64,000 nucleotides of DNA from Mycobacterium sp. Aquia_216 (GTDB lineage Bacteria > Actinomycetota > Actinomycetes > Mycobacteriales > Mycobacteriaceae): the NCBI RefSeq assembly GCF_026723865.1, contig NZ_CP113530.1, positions 1 through 64,000 on the forward strand, read 5' to 3'. Made by a program: the position numbers and the translations under genes. Position 1 is the stretch's first letter. Every line of letters begins with the position of its first letter. Positions 18,215 to 27,571 of this stretch are shown in pieces. Under the pieces are notes generated by a model. That model was not told the DNA's origin. It worked only from the letters and a program-made list of their open reading frames with translations, and made no database searches.

Positions 18215-19839
18215 GACATCCTCCGCCTGATGGCCACCACACCGAACAGTGCTGCGGCCGCCAAGGCCACGACGCCGAGGCCTAGCAGGGCCACGTTACG
18301 TGGCCGCAGATCCGGGGCCGGCGGCTTGGGCGGCACATGCAACGCGGTACTGAGGTGCTCGACCGGTTTGGGATCACCTGGGGTGATATCGAAGGTCAGC
18401 GCGGCCACCGGATCTACCACGCCGTGGCCAACCTGATTATCCACCGTGTGCGCGGGATTGTGGGCGGTCTCCATAATCCGCCGAATCACTTGGTGTGCAC
18501 TCAAATCCGGGTATTTTGCACGGACCAACGCGGCTACGCCGGCCACATACGCCGCCGAAAAGCTGGTCCCCCACACGCCGTTGCCAGTACCAGGGTCGTT
18601 GCCCGGAGAGGCGTTGACCGCCGCGCCGTTGACACTCGAGAGCCCCATGATGCGCGAGCCCGGGGCGGCGACTCCCACCCACGGACCATTGATGGAATCC
18701 GGCATCGGCTGGCCTTCCGGGGTCACCGCGGCGACCGCGAGCACGTAATCAGAAAACCACGCCGGGCTCACAATGGTGCGCACTCCTGACCAATCTCGGG
18801 GGTCATCGACGTTGAGCGGGTTGAACACTGGGTTTTGCCCGCAGTCGTGCTGCATGGGGTCGTTGCGGTTACCGGCGGCCGCCACGATCACCGCGTCCTT
18901 GTCGACCGCGGCGTACCGCACCGCTGCCCCGAGCGGGTCCTGGTTGACCGGTGCTGCAGCATTGGTGCACGACGCCAGGGACACGTTGATCACCTTTGCG
19001 CCGCGGTCCGCCGCCGTGCGAATCGCCTTGGCCAGGGACAGCACGTCACCGGCTTTGCGGTGCAGGTCTTGTTCCTCAGGGGTGGGATGAGCCGGGGAGA
19101 ACGCTGCGGAGGCTTGCCTGATCGAGATCAGTGTGGCGTCAGGCGCCACCCCCACCACCCCGTCGGGTCCAGTCGGTGGGGGTCCGGCCACCAGCGGTTG
19201 GCCCGTGTTAGCGCCGCCCGTACCGTCGGCGGGAGCATCACCGCCCGGCGGCGGTGGTGGTGGCGGAGGGGGCGCGGTCACTGTGACCGTTGACGGCGGC
19301 GGCGGTTTGGGGGTAGGAGGCGGAGGAGCGGGATTTGCAGGCACCGGTGGCGGTGCGGCCGGCGCGCCGGCACCGGTCGGTTTGGGGGCGGGCCGACTCG
19401 CCGGATTCGACGGCGCGGCGCCGATGATGCTGGCCACGAAGGAACCGTGGTTGTCGCAGTCGGTAAGTCCTCCATTGGGCAATCCCTGCACGTAGTCGCC
19501 CCCGGCGAACAGCGACGGAAAGCGCGGATTCGGAGTGACGCCGGTGTCGATGATCGCGACCGTCACTCCCGCGCCGGTTGAGTATTGCCAGGCCTGCGGG
19601 ACGTTGAGCATCGTGTTGCCCGGGGCGGGCTGGGCGACGTTGGGATCGGCGATCACGACGGGCAAGATGCACGCCTCGCTTTGCCGCATCTCTTCGGTCG
19701 GTCCGGGTGTCTCGGCCGGGGGCAGCGCGCCTGGATCGATCACCGGCGGGGTGATCGCCATGGCGGTCGGAGCCGCGAGCACATGGGCGGCCAGGAGAGC
19801 GGCCGCACTCACTGCGCAGGCCGCGGCCTTGGCTCTCAT
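18211..19839 (-). CDS. mycP: Mycosin MycP, membrane-anchored subtilisin-like protease
   Basis: 542 residues. A signal peptide covers ~1-29. The catalytic triad is D98 (AIIDTGV), H131 (CDNHGSFVA) and S426 (GTSFSAAY). A C-terminal membrane helix (about 515-536) ends in RRRMS. Mycosins stabilise and process the ESX complex on the outer face of the membrane. Between His and Ser lies a very proline-rich loop (about 145-210, runs of up to nine prolines) larger than expected. The stop of eccD and start of mycP overlap by one base (TGATG). Confidence 0.95.
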   Translation of the reverse strand: MRAKAAACAVSAAALLAAHVLAAPTAMAITPPVIDPGALPPAETPGPTEEMRQSEACILPVVIADPNVAQPAPGNTMLNVPQAWQYSTGAGVTVAIIDTGVTPNPRFPSLFAGGDYVQGLPNGGLTDCDNHGSFVASIIGAAPSNPASRPAPKPTGAGAPAAPPPVPANPAPPPPTPKPPPPSTVTVTAPPPPPPPPPGGDAPADGTGGANTGQPLVAGPPPTGPDGVVGVAPDATLISIRQASAAFSPAHPTPEEQDLHRKAGDVLSLAKAIRTAADRGAKVINVSLASCTNAAAPVNQDPLGAAVRYAAVDKDAVIVAAAGNRNDPMQHDCGQNPVFNPLNVDDPRDWSGVRTIVSPAWFSDYVLAVAAVTPEGQPMPDSINGPWVGVAAPGSRIMGLSSVNGAAVNASPGNDPGTGNGVWGTSFSAAYVAGVAALVRAKYPDLSAHQVIRRIMETAHNPAHTVDNQVGHGVVDPVAALTFDITPGDPKPVEHLSTALHVPPKPPAPDLRPRNVALLGLGVVALAAAALFGVVAIRRRMS

Positions 19840-21341
19840 CAGTGATACCTCACGAATTGAATGAGATCGATGGTCCAGGCGGCGAAGACCACTACCACGG
19901 TGGTGGCGAAGTATTCGGCATACTCGACGACCTCACGGACCGGTTCAGAAAACATGTGAGTGGGCACGATCGCGCCAGCGAGCAGGGCGGCAAGCGCAAT
20001 GCCCACCACCGCCGCGGCCGACGCCAAGACCACACCCGTCGCGCCCGGGCTGGCCGCGAATCCGTAGTGGGTGGGGATGGCAAACAGCGAGACGGCAGCC
20101 CCGGCGACCAGGGTGATGGCGTGGCGACGATCCCGGAACGCGCGCGCTCGCAGCACCGCTATCAACCCGATGCACGCCGCGACCGCGACAAAGGTCCACT
20201 GCGTACCCACGCCGGGGTGAATCGCAAACCACGACGCGACCACCTGAGTCAGCGCGTTGCCCAGCAATAGGCCCATCAACACCCGGTTAGACCGCAAGGC
20301 AACCTCGCCCACCTGTTCGCCGGTCAACGTGATGTCTCGCGGGCTGTCCGCCACCGGGGAAATAGTGTCTTCGGGATCACTCGGAGAACGTTCATACATA
20401 TCTTTGCCGGTGATCGATTCGAAGCTCTGCCGCGGGACGCGAGCCAGGCGGCGCCCGATTCCCGGTGCAGCCAGCGACACAGTCAACACCCCGACCAGCA
20501 CCACCACGGCGATGCGCTGCCCCGGCACGGCAAAGAACATCCTGGAGGCGGCGCTGCCGAGCGCGGCGACCGAGACCGTCACCACTGTCGTCGCGGCCAC
20601 CCAGTAGCGGCCGCTGAGCTTCCCCAGGGCCGCGGCAGCCACCAAGGCCACACCTGCTGCCAGAACACCGTGCGGAGCGCCGGGATGCCCGCCCGGCGGC
20701 GTCGTTGCACCGGCGGCGACCAGCGCTACGAGCACCGCCCACGTTGTCGAGCCTGTGACGAACCGGTCTGCGCCCATGCGGGCGGCCAACAGCGAAGTTC
20801 CGGCCAGCACGAGCGCGGTGATGGCGAAAATCGTGGGCACCAGCCAGCCACCCGAACTCGCCCACCGCAACCGCCATACCAGCAGCGCGGCGATGCTGAA
20901 CGCGAGTAAGGTCAGCGCGACGGCGACCCGGGCGGCGTCCAGCGCGGTCACCGCCGGAAAATGCTCTTTGGCCCACTTCGCGATCGCCGCGCTGACATTT
21001 TCGATGTTCGGCTCGTAACGCTGTGCCGTCGCGGCGGGGACAAATGCCAGTAGCTCGGCGTCGTTGACCCCTTGGGCCGCCAGGGACAGTTTTCCCGACA
21101 GCATCGTCATGCCTGCTGCGCGGGCGAACACGAAGGCGCCGCCGGGCAGCTCTTTGGCGCCGATCGATTTAAGTCGGCGGTTGATGGTGTCGCGGGTGGG
21201 CTCCACGAGCTTGGCCAGTGGCACCGCCGCGGGAAGCAGCAAGTCGATCTGGGTATCCCCCACCAGCAGCGACACCCGGCTCGATGGGGGGATCAGCGTC
21301 TCGGCCGCGGTGGCCGTGGGTTTATCGGCGGTGGCGGTCAT
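19839..21341 (-). CDS. eccD: ESX membrane channel protein EccD
   Basis: 500 residues. The N terminus (about 20-110, SRVSLLVGDTQIDLLLPAAV) is the ubiquitin-like cytosolic domain of EccD. About eleven membrane helices follow from residue ~140 to the end. EccD lines the central membrane basket of the ESX complex. The start lies within the last 20 bases of the upstream espI-like gene, showing tight coupling. Confidence 0.94.
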   Translation of the reverse strand: MTATADKPTATAAETLIPPSSRVSLLVGDTQIDLLLPAAVPLAKLVEPTRDTINRRLKSIGAKELPGGAFVFARAAGMTMLSGKLSLAAQGVNDAELLAFVPAATAQRYEPNIENVSAAIAKWAKEHFPAVTALDAARVAVALTLLAFSIAALLVWRLRWASSGGWLVPTIFAITALVLAGTSLLAARMGADRFVTGSTTWAVLVALVAAGATTPPGGHPGAPHGVLAAGVALVAAAALGKLSGRYWVAATTVVTVSVAALGSAASRMFFAVPGQRIAVVVLVGVLTVSLAAPGIGRRLARVPRQSFESITGKDMYERSPSDPEDTISPVADSPRDITLTGEQVGEVALRSNRVLMGLLLGNALTQVVASWFAIHPGVGTQWTFVAVAACIGLIAVLRARAFRDRRHAITLVAGAAVSLFAIPTHYGFAASPGATGVVLASAAAVVGIALAALLAGAIVPTHMFSEPVREVVEYAEYFATTVVVVFAAWTIDLIQFVRYH

Positions 21342-22992
21342 TGATTCCCCTCGGGCCGTCGGTGGTGGCGGCGAAGTGTTCGGCGCAAGCCGCTGCCACC
21401 TTCAGCAGAGCGCGGTGGGTGTCGCGATTGATATCTCCCTCGAGATCGATCACCCCGCCGGGCCGCAGATGCTCGTCGTAAGGGAGCTCGATCACTTTGT
21501 GGCCCCCCTGGCTGAACCGTTCGAGCAAAAGCGCACGATCACGCTTGGGTGAATGGCCGTCGGAGTCATTGAGTACGACCACGGTCCGGTTGAGCAAACT
21601 CGTGTAGCCGTCATTGGCCAGCCACTCCAAGGTCTGCCCCGCCGCCGAGGCGCCGTCGTACCACGGTGAGGACACCACGATCAGCGCGTCGAGGTCGTCG
21701 AGGACGGCGCGGGTGACCGGGGAATCCAGGGTCGATCCGCAGTCGACGATGGACAGCGTGAAATGCCTGTCCAGCTGAAACGTCGCTGCCTGGTAGATCG
21801 CCTGGTCAAGGACCCGGCGCCGGGCCGTTGCAGATTCTCCGCCCAGGACGTACAAGCCCGCTTCGTTGCTGCCCAGCCGGCCGCGGATGTCGGCGAAGGT
21901 GTCTAGGTGCTGGTCAGCGGCTAACTCCCAGTACGAGCCCGATGTGGAGGGGTCGATGCGGCTGGCAAGTTTGCCGAACGCCGTATCGGCGTCCACGGCG
22001 ACCACCCTGTCGTCTTTCCGCAGCCCCGCGAAGACCGACCCGACGCTGGCCGAAATGGTGCTCTTGCCGACCCCGCCCTTGCCGAGCACGCCGATCTTGT
22101 ATTTACCGCGCAGCAGGGACCGGATCTGCTTTTCCAGGTCGTCTTGCTCGCGCTCGTCCCGTGAGCGGCCGAGATTAATCAGCTTGAAGCTGCCCCGATA
22201 GAGCGCCTTACGCCAGCCCCGCGTCGGCGGCGTGCGCTTGGACGGCACCAGCTCGCTGCTGCGGATGTTATCGACGTAGTTGTACTTCGTGCCCGAGCCT
22301 TGAGCCTGCGACCAGGAATAGGCCTCTTCGGACGTCTCGGTGTCGCCTTGGGCTGCCGGCGGCTGCCACTGCGGGTGGCCCGGGCTCTCGCCCGGGCGGC
22401 CGGGCGCCGGCGGGAGGTCGCCTTGCGGGTATGACGTGCCGTAGGGCTGCAGCTGGCTGCCTGGAGGCGCCCCGACTGGAGGCCCATACCGCTCGCCCGC
22501 CGAGCGCCAGTCGAGCGGGCCCGCCGACGGGGGCAGCGGAGAGGGCGCTCCGGACCGGCGGCGTTGCAGCTCGTTGTCCCAAGTGGGAGGGTTGGGCAAG
22601 TTGACCACCGACGTCACGTCTTCGTCGGGATCGGTGCCCGGATGGGGTGAACGATCAGGCCACCGCTGGTCCGGCGAGGCGGATACCGGCCACATCGGCC
22701 GCGGTGGCGAGCCGGGGGGAGGCTCAGCGCGGTGGGCGCCCGAGGAGGGATCGACCGGGTGGGTCGGGCCCTCGGGGAAGCCCGCGGTGGGGCGGTCTGG
22801 CCAGTCGAAGCGGGAGTGCCCTGCAGGTTGGGCTGACGCGCCGAAGCCCGCTGGCGGCTGGTCTGGCGCGGGACTCGGACTGTCGTGATGGGGTGCGCTG
22901 CCCTCGTGTTGTGCAGCGCCACCCGCAGGGTCTGTCGGAGGGTGTGGCCGCGGCACGTTCTCGTCGAATTCAGGGTCTGGACGCTCGGTCAT
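21322..22992 (-). CDS. EspI-like protein with MinD/ParA-type ATPase domain
   Basis: 556 residues. The first ~240 are Pro/Gly/Ser-rich and probably disordered. The C-terminal ~270 form a MinD-like ATPase with P-loop GVLGKGGVGKST (about 298-309), the VVAVDADTAFGKLA switch region and IVDCGS. Proteins with this build between eccB and eccD are called EspI in ESX-1, where EspI is linked to ATP-dependent regulation of secretion. The gene has its own leaderless promoter carrying the motif shared with eccB and eccC. Confidence 0.88.
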   Translation of the reverse strand: MTERPDPEFDENVPRPHPPTDPAGGAAQHEGSAPHHDSPSPAPDQPPAGFGASAQPAGHSRFDWPDRPTAGFPEGPTHPVDPSSGAHRAEPPPGSPPRPMWPVSASPDQRWPDRSPHPGTDPDEDVTSVVNLPNPPTWDNELQRRRSGAPSPLPPSAGPLDWRSAGERYGPPVGAPPGSQLQPYGTSYPQGDLPPAPGRPGESPGHPQWQPPAAQGDTETSEEAYSWSQAQGSGTKYNYVDNIRSSELVPSKRTPPTRGWRKALYRGSFKLINLGRSRDEREQDDLEKQIRSLLRGKYKIGVLGKGGVGKSTISASVGSVFAGLRKDDRVVAVDADTAFGKLASRIDPSTSGSYWELAADQHLDTFADIRGRLGSNEAGLYVLGGESATARRRVLDQAIYQAATFQLDRHFTLSIVDCGSTLDSPVTRAVLDDLDALIVVSSPWYDGASAAGQTLEWLANDGYTSLLNRTVVVLNDSDGHSPKRDRALLLERFSQGGHKVIELPYDEHLRPGGVIDLEGDINRDTHRALLKVAAACAEHFAATTDGPRGINDRHRR

Positions 22993-23034
22993 AATTTTGA
23001 TCCTATCAGCGGGGATGCACGATATCCGCGTTAG
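22993..23034 (-). promoter_or_regulatory. Leaderless promoter of the espI-like gene with shared ESX motif
   Basis: TAGGAT on the minus strand (plus ATCCTA, 23000-23005) lies seven bases before the ATG. The block CACGATATCCGCGTTAG (plus, 23018-23034) is nearly identical to the block before eccB and similar to that before eccC, at the same distance from the start. Confidence 0.65.
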
Positions 23035-23068
23035 TTTTGGAAGCCGGGATTTTCGGCATCATTCCTGG

Positions 23069-24571
23069 TCACGGCGTTTTTGTCGGCAATGTTTCGGCCC
23101 CAGCTACCGGAGCTAGGGTGTCATGCTGGGTAAGGGCATCCGCGCGCGAGAGCGCCGGACCTGGTGCAAAGGTGCGTATCAGAACCCACGGCGCCTGGCG
23201 AGCCGAGGCCGTCGTGATGTGCAATGGCTTGAGGGCTGAGTCGTCGAGTTCGATGCCGTAGCGCACGCCCTGATCCGATACCCACCACAGCGAGTCGCGG
23301 CTCACCGAAACAGGGTCGGCGTTGGTGGTCATCACCAAATTGGTTGCGTTAGAGGCGATGTAGACCTGATCGGCCTCGGCTACCGCGCCGCCCGCTCGCG
23401 CGTCCTTCACCAGGTGTACCAGCCGGTCATCGGATTCCGGCGGGGTGGGTAACCCCTGGCCTGAAAGCACCGCCACCCTCGCCGCCTTATCGGTGGAGCC
23501 TTTCGACCACGCCAGACACGTGGTGCCGTTGACGTTGGTGTCGACGAGGTGCAGGCGTGTCGGAGGGTAGTAGGACACCGGCAGCGACTCCACCACCGGC
23601 ACAGCTGCGAGCCGATCAGGCGACACCACCACCGGGGCTAAGTCCCCGAAGGAGTTCGCCGAGCGCAACAGTGAGGCGACGAACGGCGAAATATGTTGAA
23701 TCCCGTTGGACAGCAACACAAACAACTCATCACCGGATTGCTGAACGTCGTGTACCGACAACACTGAGCCGATCGGTGCAGGCCGCCCGAGATCCCAAGG
23801 TGAGGGTTGTCCTGAGTTAGGGATAGCGGGAATGACCAGCGGATCGGTAGCCGGAATCGCGTCGTAGAGCGCTGTCGACATTGGAATCGGTTGCGGTGCT
23901 GAGGAATCTACGCCCAGCGCCAAGGCCACCGACTTGTTGGAGACATCGATCTCGGAACGATGTCCGTCCCAGATGACCACTGTTTTGTCGTCATGGCGGG
24001 CCAGTACCGCATTGGGCATCGTCAAGGGCGCCGATCGCCGGCCAGCCAGCGGACCCGCAATCGTGGTGACTACCGGCGCCTGGCCGGCGGACTTGGTGGC
24101 GGTAGCCATGGGAGCGCTGTCGCACACCGCCCACTGCGATTCCAGGCCGGTGCGTACTGGCATTTGTGTTGGCGCACCGACGATTCCGACCACAGGGCCC
24201 TGAGGGTACTTCGCCAACTCTGCAGCTTTGACGAAGGTCGGGTTGGCATCCTCGCCCGAGATCAGCCGGGCACTAATCAGATTCAACGCCGGGTGCAGCC
24301 GATTATCGACCATGACATAAATGGCGCCGGTGTCTCGGTCGGCCAAGATCTGTGATTTACCCACCTGCCCAGCGGGCTTGATGTAGGCCATTAAGGCGGC
24401 CAGCCCGATCATGACGATGGTCAACGTATACCCAAGCACAAGAGCTGATATGCGGCGCTGCTCAGGGTCGTAATCCAGGCGTACGCCGTGGTGGCTTAGT
24501 GCGGCCGCATTACGCCGATTCCAAAAATAATGCGCCGTAACCTGCAACCGCGACGTGAGATTCAAGGCCAT
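23069..24571 (-). CDS. eccB: ESX membrane complex protein EccB
   Basis: 500 residues. The N terminus MALNLTSRLQVTAHYFWNRR is the typical EccB opening. One membrane helix (about 42-64) is followed by the large outside domain of repeats, with TMPNAVLAR, a lone C in ESQWAVCDSA and another in GTTCLAWS. EccB forms the periplasmic part of the ESX complex and binds MycP. The gene has a leaderless promoter with the shared motif. Confidence 0.95.
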   Translation of the reverse strand: MALNLTSRLQVTAHYFWNRRNAAALSHHGVRLDYDPEQRRISALVLGYTLTIVMIGLAALMAYIKPAGQVGKSQILADRDTGAIYVMVDNRLHPALNLISARLISGEDANPTFVKAAELAKYPQGPVVGIVGAPTQMPVRTGLESQWAVCDSAPMATATKSAGQAPVVTTIAGPLAGRRSAPLTMPNAVLARHDDKTVVIWDGHRSEIDVSNKSVALALGVDSSAPQPIPMSTALYDAIPATDPLVIPAIPNSGQPSPWDLGRPAPIGSVLSVHDVQQSGDELFVLLSNGIQHISPFVASLLRSANSFGDLAPVVVSPDRLAAVPVVESLPVSYYPPTRLHLVDTNVNGTTCLAWSKGSTDKAARVAVLSGQGLPTPPESDDRLVHLVKDARAGGAVAEADQVYIASNATNLVMTTNADPVSVSRDSLWWVSDQGVRYGIELDDSALKPLHITTASARQAPWVLIRTFAPGPALSRADALTQHDTLAPVAGAETLPTKTP

Positions 24572-24613
24572 GAGGCAACCTTACCCACCCTCAGTACACG
24601 ATATCCGCGCTAA
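24572..24613 (-). promoter_or_regulatory. eccB: Leaderless promoter of eccB with shared ESX motif
   Basis: Minus-strand TAAGGT (plus ACCTTA, 24578-24583) is six bases before the ATG. The plus-strand motif CACGATATCCGCGCTAA (24597-24613) sits in the -35 region, 29 bases from the start measured at its G at 24600. Confidence 0.65.
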
Positions 24614-24646
24614 TTGGCTGACCCAAGACATGCGGCCGCCGCTGTC

Positions 24647-25501
24647 TCAGACCAGCTGCGGAGCCGACAGCAAGTTGGCCAGATCGTCACGTAGGCCGGT
24701 CACGGTGGTCGGCCAGATGCTCATCCATTCCTTGCCATCGGCTCCGATGGTGGTGGTGAAACTGATGCGCCCGTACTCGGTGTCGGCGACGGTCAACACC
24801 CGCGGGTGTGCGCGTACGTCGGGGCAATGGTCGATGACGGACACCACCGCCATCGCCGACTGATCCAGCCGGGCGGCCGCCTGCACCACCTCGACCTCCC
24901 AGGGCCCCAGCCCCAGCCGGCGCAGCGCTGCTGCCATTCCCTCCGGCGACTGTCCGGCCGCCTCGATCGCCACTTGCATCATGTTCTTGGGCACGTTAAT
25001 GCCCTCAATGTCGGCCGGTGCGCACTCACCGAACGCGGGCAACATCATGTGGCACATCAAATCGACCTGGCGAGTGGGCTCATCGCTTTCGCCTACCCCG
25101 CCGATCACCATCTCGTCGCCGTCTCGCGCGCCCATGGCCAAATAACGACCGTAACGGCAGACCACCATTACTCGCTCATGCACCGTAGGGCCGGAATCGT
25201 GCGTCGCGGGCTGATCGGGCCGGCGGATCGTGAGCATTACCTCTCGCTCGGCGCGGCCCAGCACCGTCATCCAATCCCGCACCACAGGGTCGACCCGGCC
25301 GTGCTCATCGATAACGCCGGCCTGCACCAAGCTGTGGTACTGGGCAGTGCTGGCCAGCGGCACCTTGCCCGCGTCGGTCTCGACGATCAGATCCGAGTGC
25401 GCCGACGGGATATAGGGCTTGAGATGCAAACCAAGTGGCATCCTTTCGACGCCCAGCAACGCCTGCAGCGCCCACACACATTCCACCGAGGTGTTCAACA
25501 C
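24647..25501 (-). CDS. espG: EspG-like cytosolic chaperone for PE/PPE proteins
   Basis: 284 residues, the usual EspG size. The N terminus VECVWALQALLGVERMPLGL and the block DAGKVPLASTAQYHSLVQAG match EspG. EspG binds the tip of PE/PPE heterodimers, keeps them soluble and targets them to their own ESX system; the PE/PPE pair at 26.3-27.9 kb is the expected client. A GTG at 25501 is used, with no strong ribosome site. A strong hairpin stands between the esx genes and this gene. Confidence 0.9.
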   Translation of the reverse strand: MLNTSVECVWALQALLGVERMPLGLHLKPYIPSAHSDLIVETDAGKVPLASTAQYHSLVQAGVIDEHGRVDPVVRDWMTVLGRAEREVMLTIRRPDQPATHDSGPTVHERVMVVCRYGRYLAMGARDGDEMVIGGVGESDEPTRQVDLMCHMMLPAFGECAPADIEGINVPKNMMQVAIEAAGQSPEGMAAALRRLGLGPWEVEVVQAAARLDQSAMAVVSVIDHCPDVRAHPRVLTVADTEYGRISFTTTIGADGKEWMSIWPTTVTGLRDDLANLLSAPQLV

Positions 25502-25534
25502 CGCTTACATCCCCCGATCGCGATCTGACGCGCA

Positions 25535-25566
25535 AGAGGGGGGCCTGCCGCAGCTGGCCCCCCTCT
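25535..25566 (-). terminator. Strong GC hairpin between esx genes and espG
   Basis: AGAGGGGGGCC and GGCCCCCCTCT form a perfect 11-bp stem around a 10-base loop (25535-25566). No T-run follows on the minus strand. It may be a partial terminator or an RNA-stabilising structure that makes the esx transcripts more abundant than those of espG and eccB downstream. Confidence 0.6.
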
Positions 25567-25593
25567 ATGCGGTTCCGACGGATGAATCCGACC

Positions 25594-25896
25594 TTAGATC
25601 GACTGGAAGCTCGATCCCACGGTGCTGTCGGCGGCCTGGAATGCCTGGGAAGCACCGTCGATGGTGTCCCCGTGGCGGAAGATGACATCCTTGCCGTCCT
25701 GGATGCCCTCGTTGATCAACTGCTGCGCCTGCGCGTAGGCCTCAGCACCGTGCGGACCTGAGAAGAAGTCCCGCGAGGCCGCCAGCAAGTTGTGTGCTTC
25801 CTGGCCAATCGAATCCAGCTCCTGGGCGAAGCTGTGCATGCCGGCCGTCATATCGGCCAGACCGGCGGGGTGGTAGATCATGGGTCCTTCACTCAT
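25594..25896 (-). CDS. EsxA-like WXG100-family secreted protein (FSG in place of WXG)
   Basis: 100 residues from the second ATG (MSEGPMIYHP), seven bases after AAGGA; an ATG three bases earlier is possible. Two helices are joined by the turn DFFSGPHG, with F45-S46-G47 where WXG is expected. The C-terminal signal YxxxD is represented by F86-x3-D90 (FQAAD). It would pair with the preceding EsxB-like protein and be exported as a heterodimer by the ESX system. Size, position and pairing with the next gene are typical; loss of the Trp is unusual. Confidence 0.9.
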   Translation of the reverse strand: MSEGPMIYHPAGLADMTAGMHSFAQELDSIGQEAHNLLAASRDFFSGPHGAEAYAQAQQLINEGIQDGKDVIFRHGDTIDGASQAFQAADSTVGSSFQSI

Positions 25897-25944
25897 CATG
25901 AATTCCTTTGCTCGTAGTAGCGAAAAGTGTTGTCCTGGTGCGGA

Positions 25945-26268
25945 TCAGGTGAAACGCAGGTGCCCGGCCACCGACGCGATGTGCCCTTGGGCCTCGGAGT
26001 CGGTGTTGTGGTACTGCGACGCCCCGCTGCGCAGCAGTTCGTTGACCGACTGGAATCGGGTCTGGATCTTGTTCTGCGCCTCGTGGATTTCCTCGGCAGT
26101 CACCAGGTTCGTCGACCCGGCGCTACCGCGCAGGTATTGCGCAGAATTGCCATGCTGCACCAGATCCGAGTAGCGGGACAATACGTCCTGGGCCCGGTGG
26201 GACAGCTCGTCCATCTGTCCGGCCAGGCCGACCACTGAACCCTGATCAACGTGAATGGGTTGTGACAT
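25945..26268 (-). CDS. EsxB-like WXG100-family secreted protein (LRG in place of WXG)
   Basis: 107 residues with start ATG after AAGGAGA. It is a two-helix WXG100-type protein whose turn reads YLRGSAG (L46-R47-G48), resembling the WRGAAG of CFP-10 but with Leu for Trp. The C-terminal secretion signal YHNTD (Y86 to D90) fits YxxxD/E, so this is the signal-bearing partner of the pair. It would be recognised by the last ATPase domain of EccC. Confidence 0.9.
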   Translation of the reverse strand: MSQPIHVDQGSVVGLAGQMDELSHRAQDVLSRYSDLVQHGNSAQYLRGSAGSTNLVTAEEIHEAQNKIQTRFQSVNELLRSGASQYHNTDSEAQGHIASVAGHLRFT

Positions 26269-26351
26269 CTAAGTTCTCCTTGCAATAAAGGTTGTACCGT
26301 CGGTGGTATTTCTGAGTCTAGGAGCCCATTGAGGGGGTCTCAGACGCTTTT

Positions 26352-27548
26352 TTAGACGCGTTGTCGCTCCCCCCTACTTGAGCCTGACCGCTCAGTTACC
26401 TGCAGGACACGGCCCGGGCGTTGTTGTTCGCCGCTGGCACCCTCGCGGCCCATGGCGCCCGGGGCGCCGTACAGTCCGCCGCCGCCCACGCCGGCCGGAC
26501 GCGGCGATGATTCGCCTGCAGTCTCTGAGGAACTCTGCCAACCGCCCGGAAGGGTAGGCGTGGTCGGGGTACTAAAACTGCTGGCCGGACGAACAAAACT
26601 GCTCGACAGCGCAGTGGAGCCGCTCAGCAGCCCACCCCCGCCACCACCGGCGGCGCCCATTCCGCCCATCGAGGCGCCCGCGGCGGCCGCTTCGGGACCC
26701 AACCCCCCGGCCGCTGCCCCGTTAAGACCATTCATCGAAGACAGCGGGCCCAACATCCCCGAGAACAGCTGCGGTGCTTGCCCCAGCATCGATGGCAGCT
26801 GCTGACCCGCCGATGTGAACTGGCCGAACGTCGAGCCCAGCTGGCCAAACAGGCCACCAGCCTGGCCGGCCATCGACGACATGATGGACGTCGGTTGTGA
26901 CTGCCCGTCCGCAGCGGTGCTCATCGTCTTCGCGCCGGCCTGAAACGCGCTCTGCCCTCCGGTTTGGCCGACGTCCTGGGCAACCCCCAGCGCAGGACCC
27001 AGCGGATCGGAGGCCATCGGCGAGAACGGAGGCGGCGCAGAAATTGCTCCGAGAGCCGTAGTCACCACAGCCCCGTACTGGGTGCGGCTGGTCGCGTTGG
27101 TCACCCAAAAGTCAACATACTGTGCATCGAGGACATTAATTGCGGGCGTGTTCTGGCCGAAGGCGTTCGTGCCGACCAAACCCGCTTGAGTGACACGGTT
27201 GGTCACACAGACCGGGGAGGGAATCATCTGCTCGACCGCGGCGGTGTGGGCGGCAGCAACCTCGGCGGCTTGAATCTGACCGACACGGATCCAGGCCGAC
27301 GCCGCGGTCAGGACCTCCATGAATTCCGCGGCCGACATTTGCATCGCTTCCCCGCCCGGGCCCTGCCACCCCACCATGGCTGTGGTCGAGGTGGTCAACC
27401 CCATCGCGGTCAGCTCAGCGATAAGCATGTCGGCCACCGATTCGTAGCCAGCCACCGCCTCCACAAGGCTTGCCGCGAGATCCCCGGCGATCATGAGGGT
27501 GTGATTGATCTCCGGCGTCACAGCACCGGCATCAGCGAACGCGGTCAT
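26352..27548 (-). CDS. PPE-family protein
   Basis: 398 residues. The ~180-residue conserved N-terminal domain has TPE (11-13) in the place of PPE and W61-Q-G-P in the usual WxGP turn. The C-terminal half is rich in Gly, Ala, Ser and Gln (repeated FGQ/LFGQ-like pieces) and probably disordered. It follows a PE gene by 23 bases and would form a PE/PPE pair recognised by EspG. Exported by ESX; final location unknown. Confidence 0.92.
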   Translation of the reverse strand: MTAFADAGAVTPEINHTLMIAGDLAASLVEAVAGYESVADMLIAELTAMGLTTSTTAMVGWQGPGGEAMQMSAAEFMEVLTAASAWIRVGQIQAAEVAAAHTAAVEQMIPSPVCVTNRVTQAGLVGTNAFGQNTPAINVLDAQYVDFWVTNATSRTQYGAVVTTALGAISAPPPFSPMASDPLGPALGVAQDVGQTGGQSAFQAGAKTMSTAADGQSQPTSIMSSMAGQAGGLFGQLGSTFGQFTSAGQQLPSMLGQAPQLFSGMLGPLSSMNGLNGAAAGGLGPEAAAAGASMGGMGAAGGGGGGLLSGSTALSSSFVRPASSFSTPTTPTLPGGWQSSSETAGESSPRPAGVGGGGLYGAPGAMGREGASGEQQRPGRVLQVTERSGSSRGERQRV

Positions 27549-27571
27549 CCCGCCCTGCCTCCCGGGTCGGG

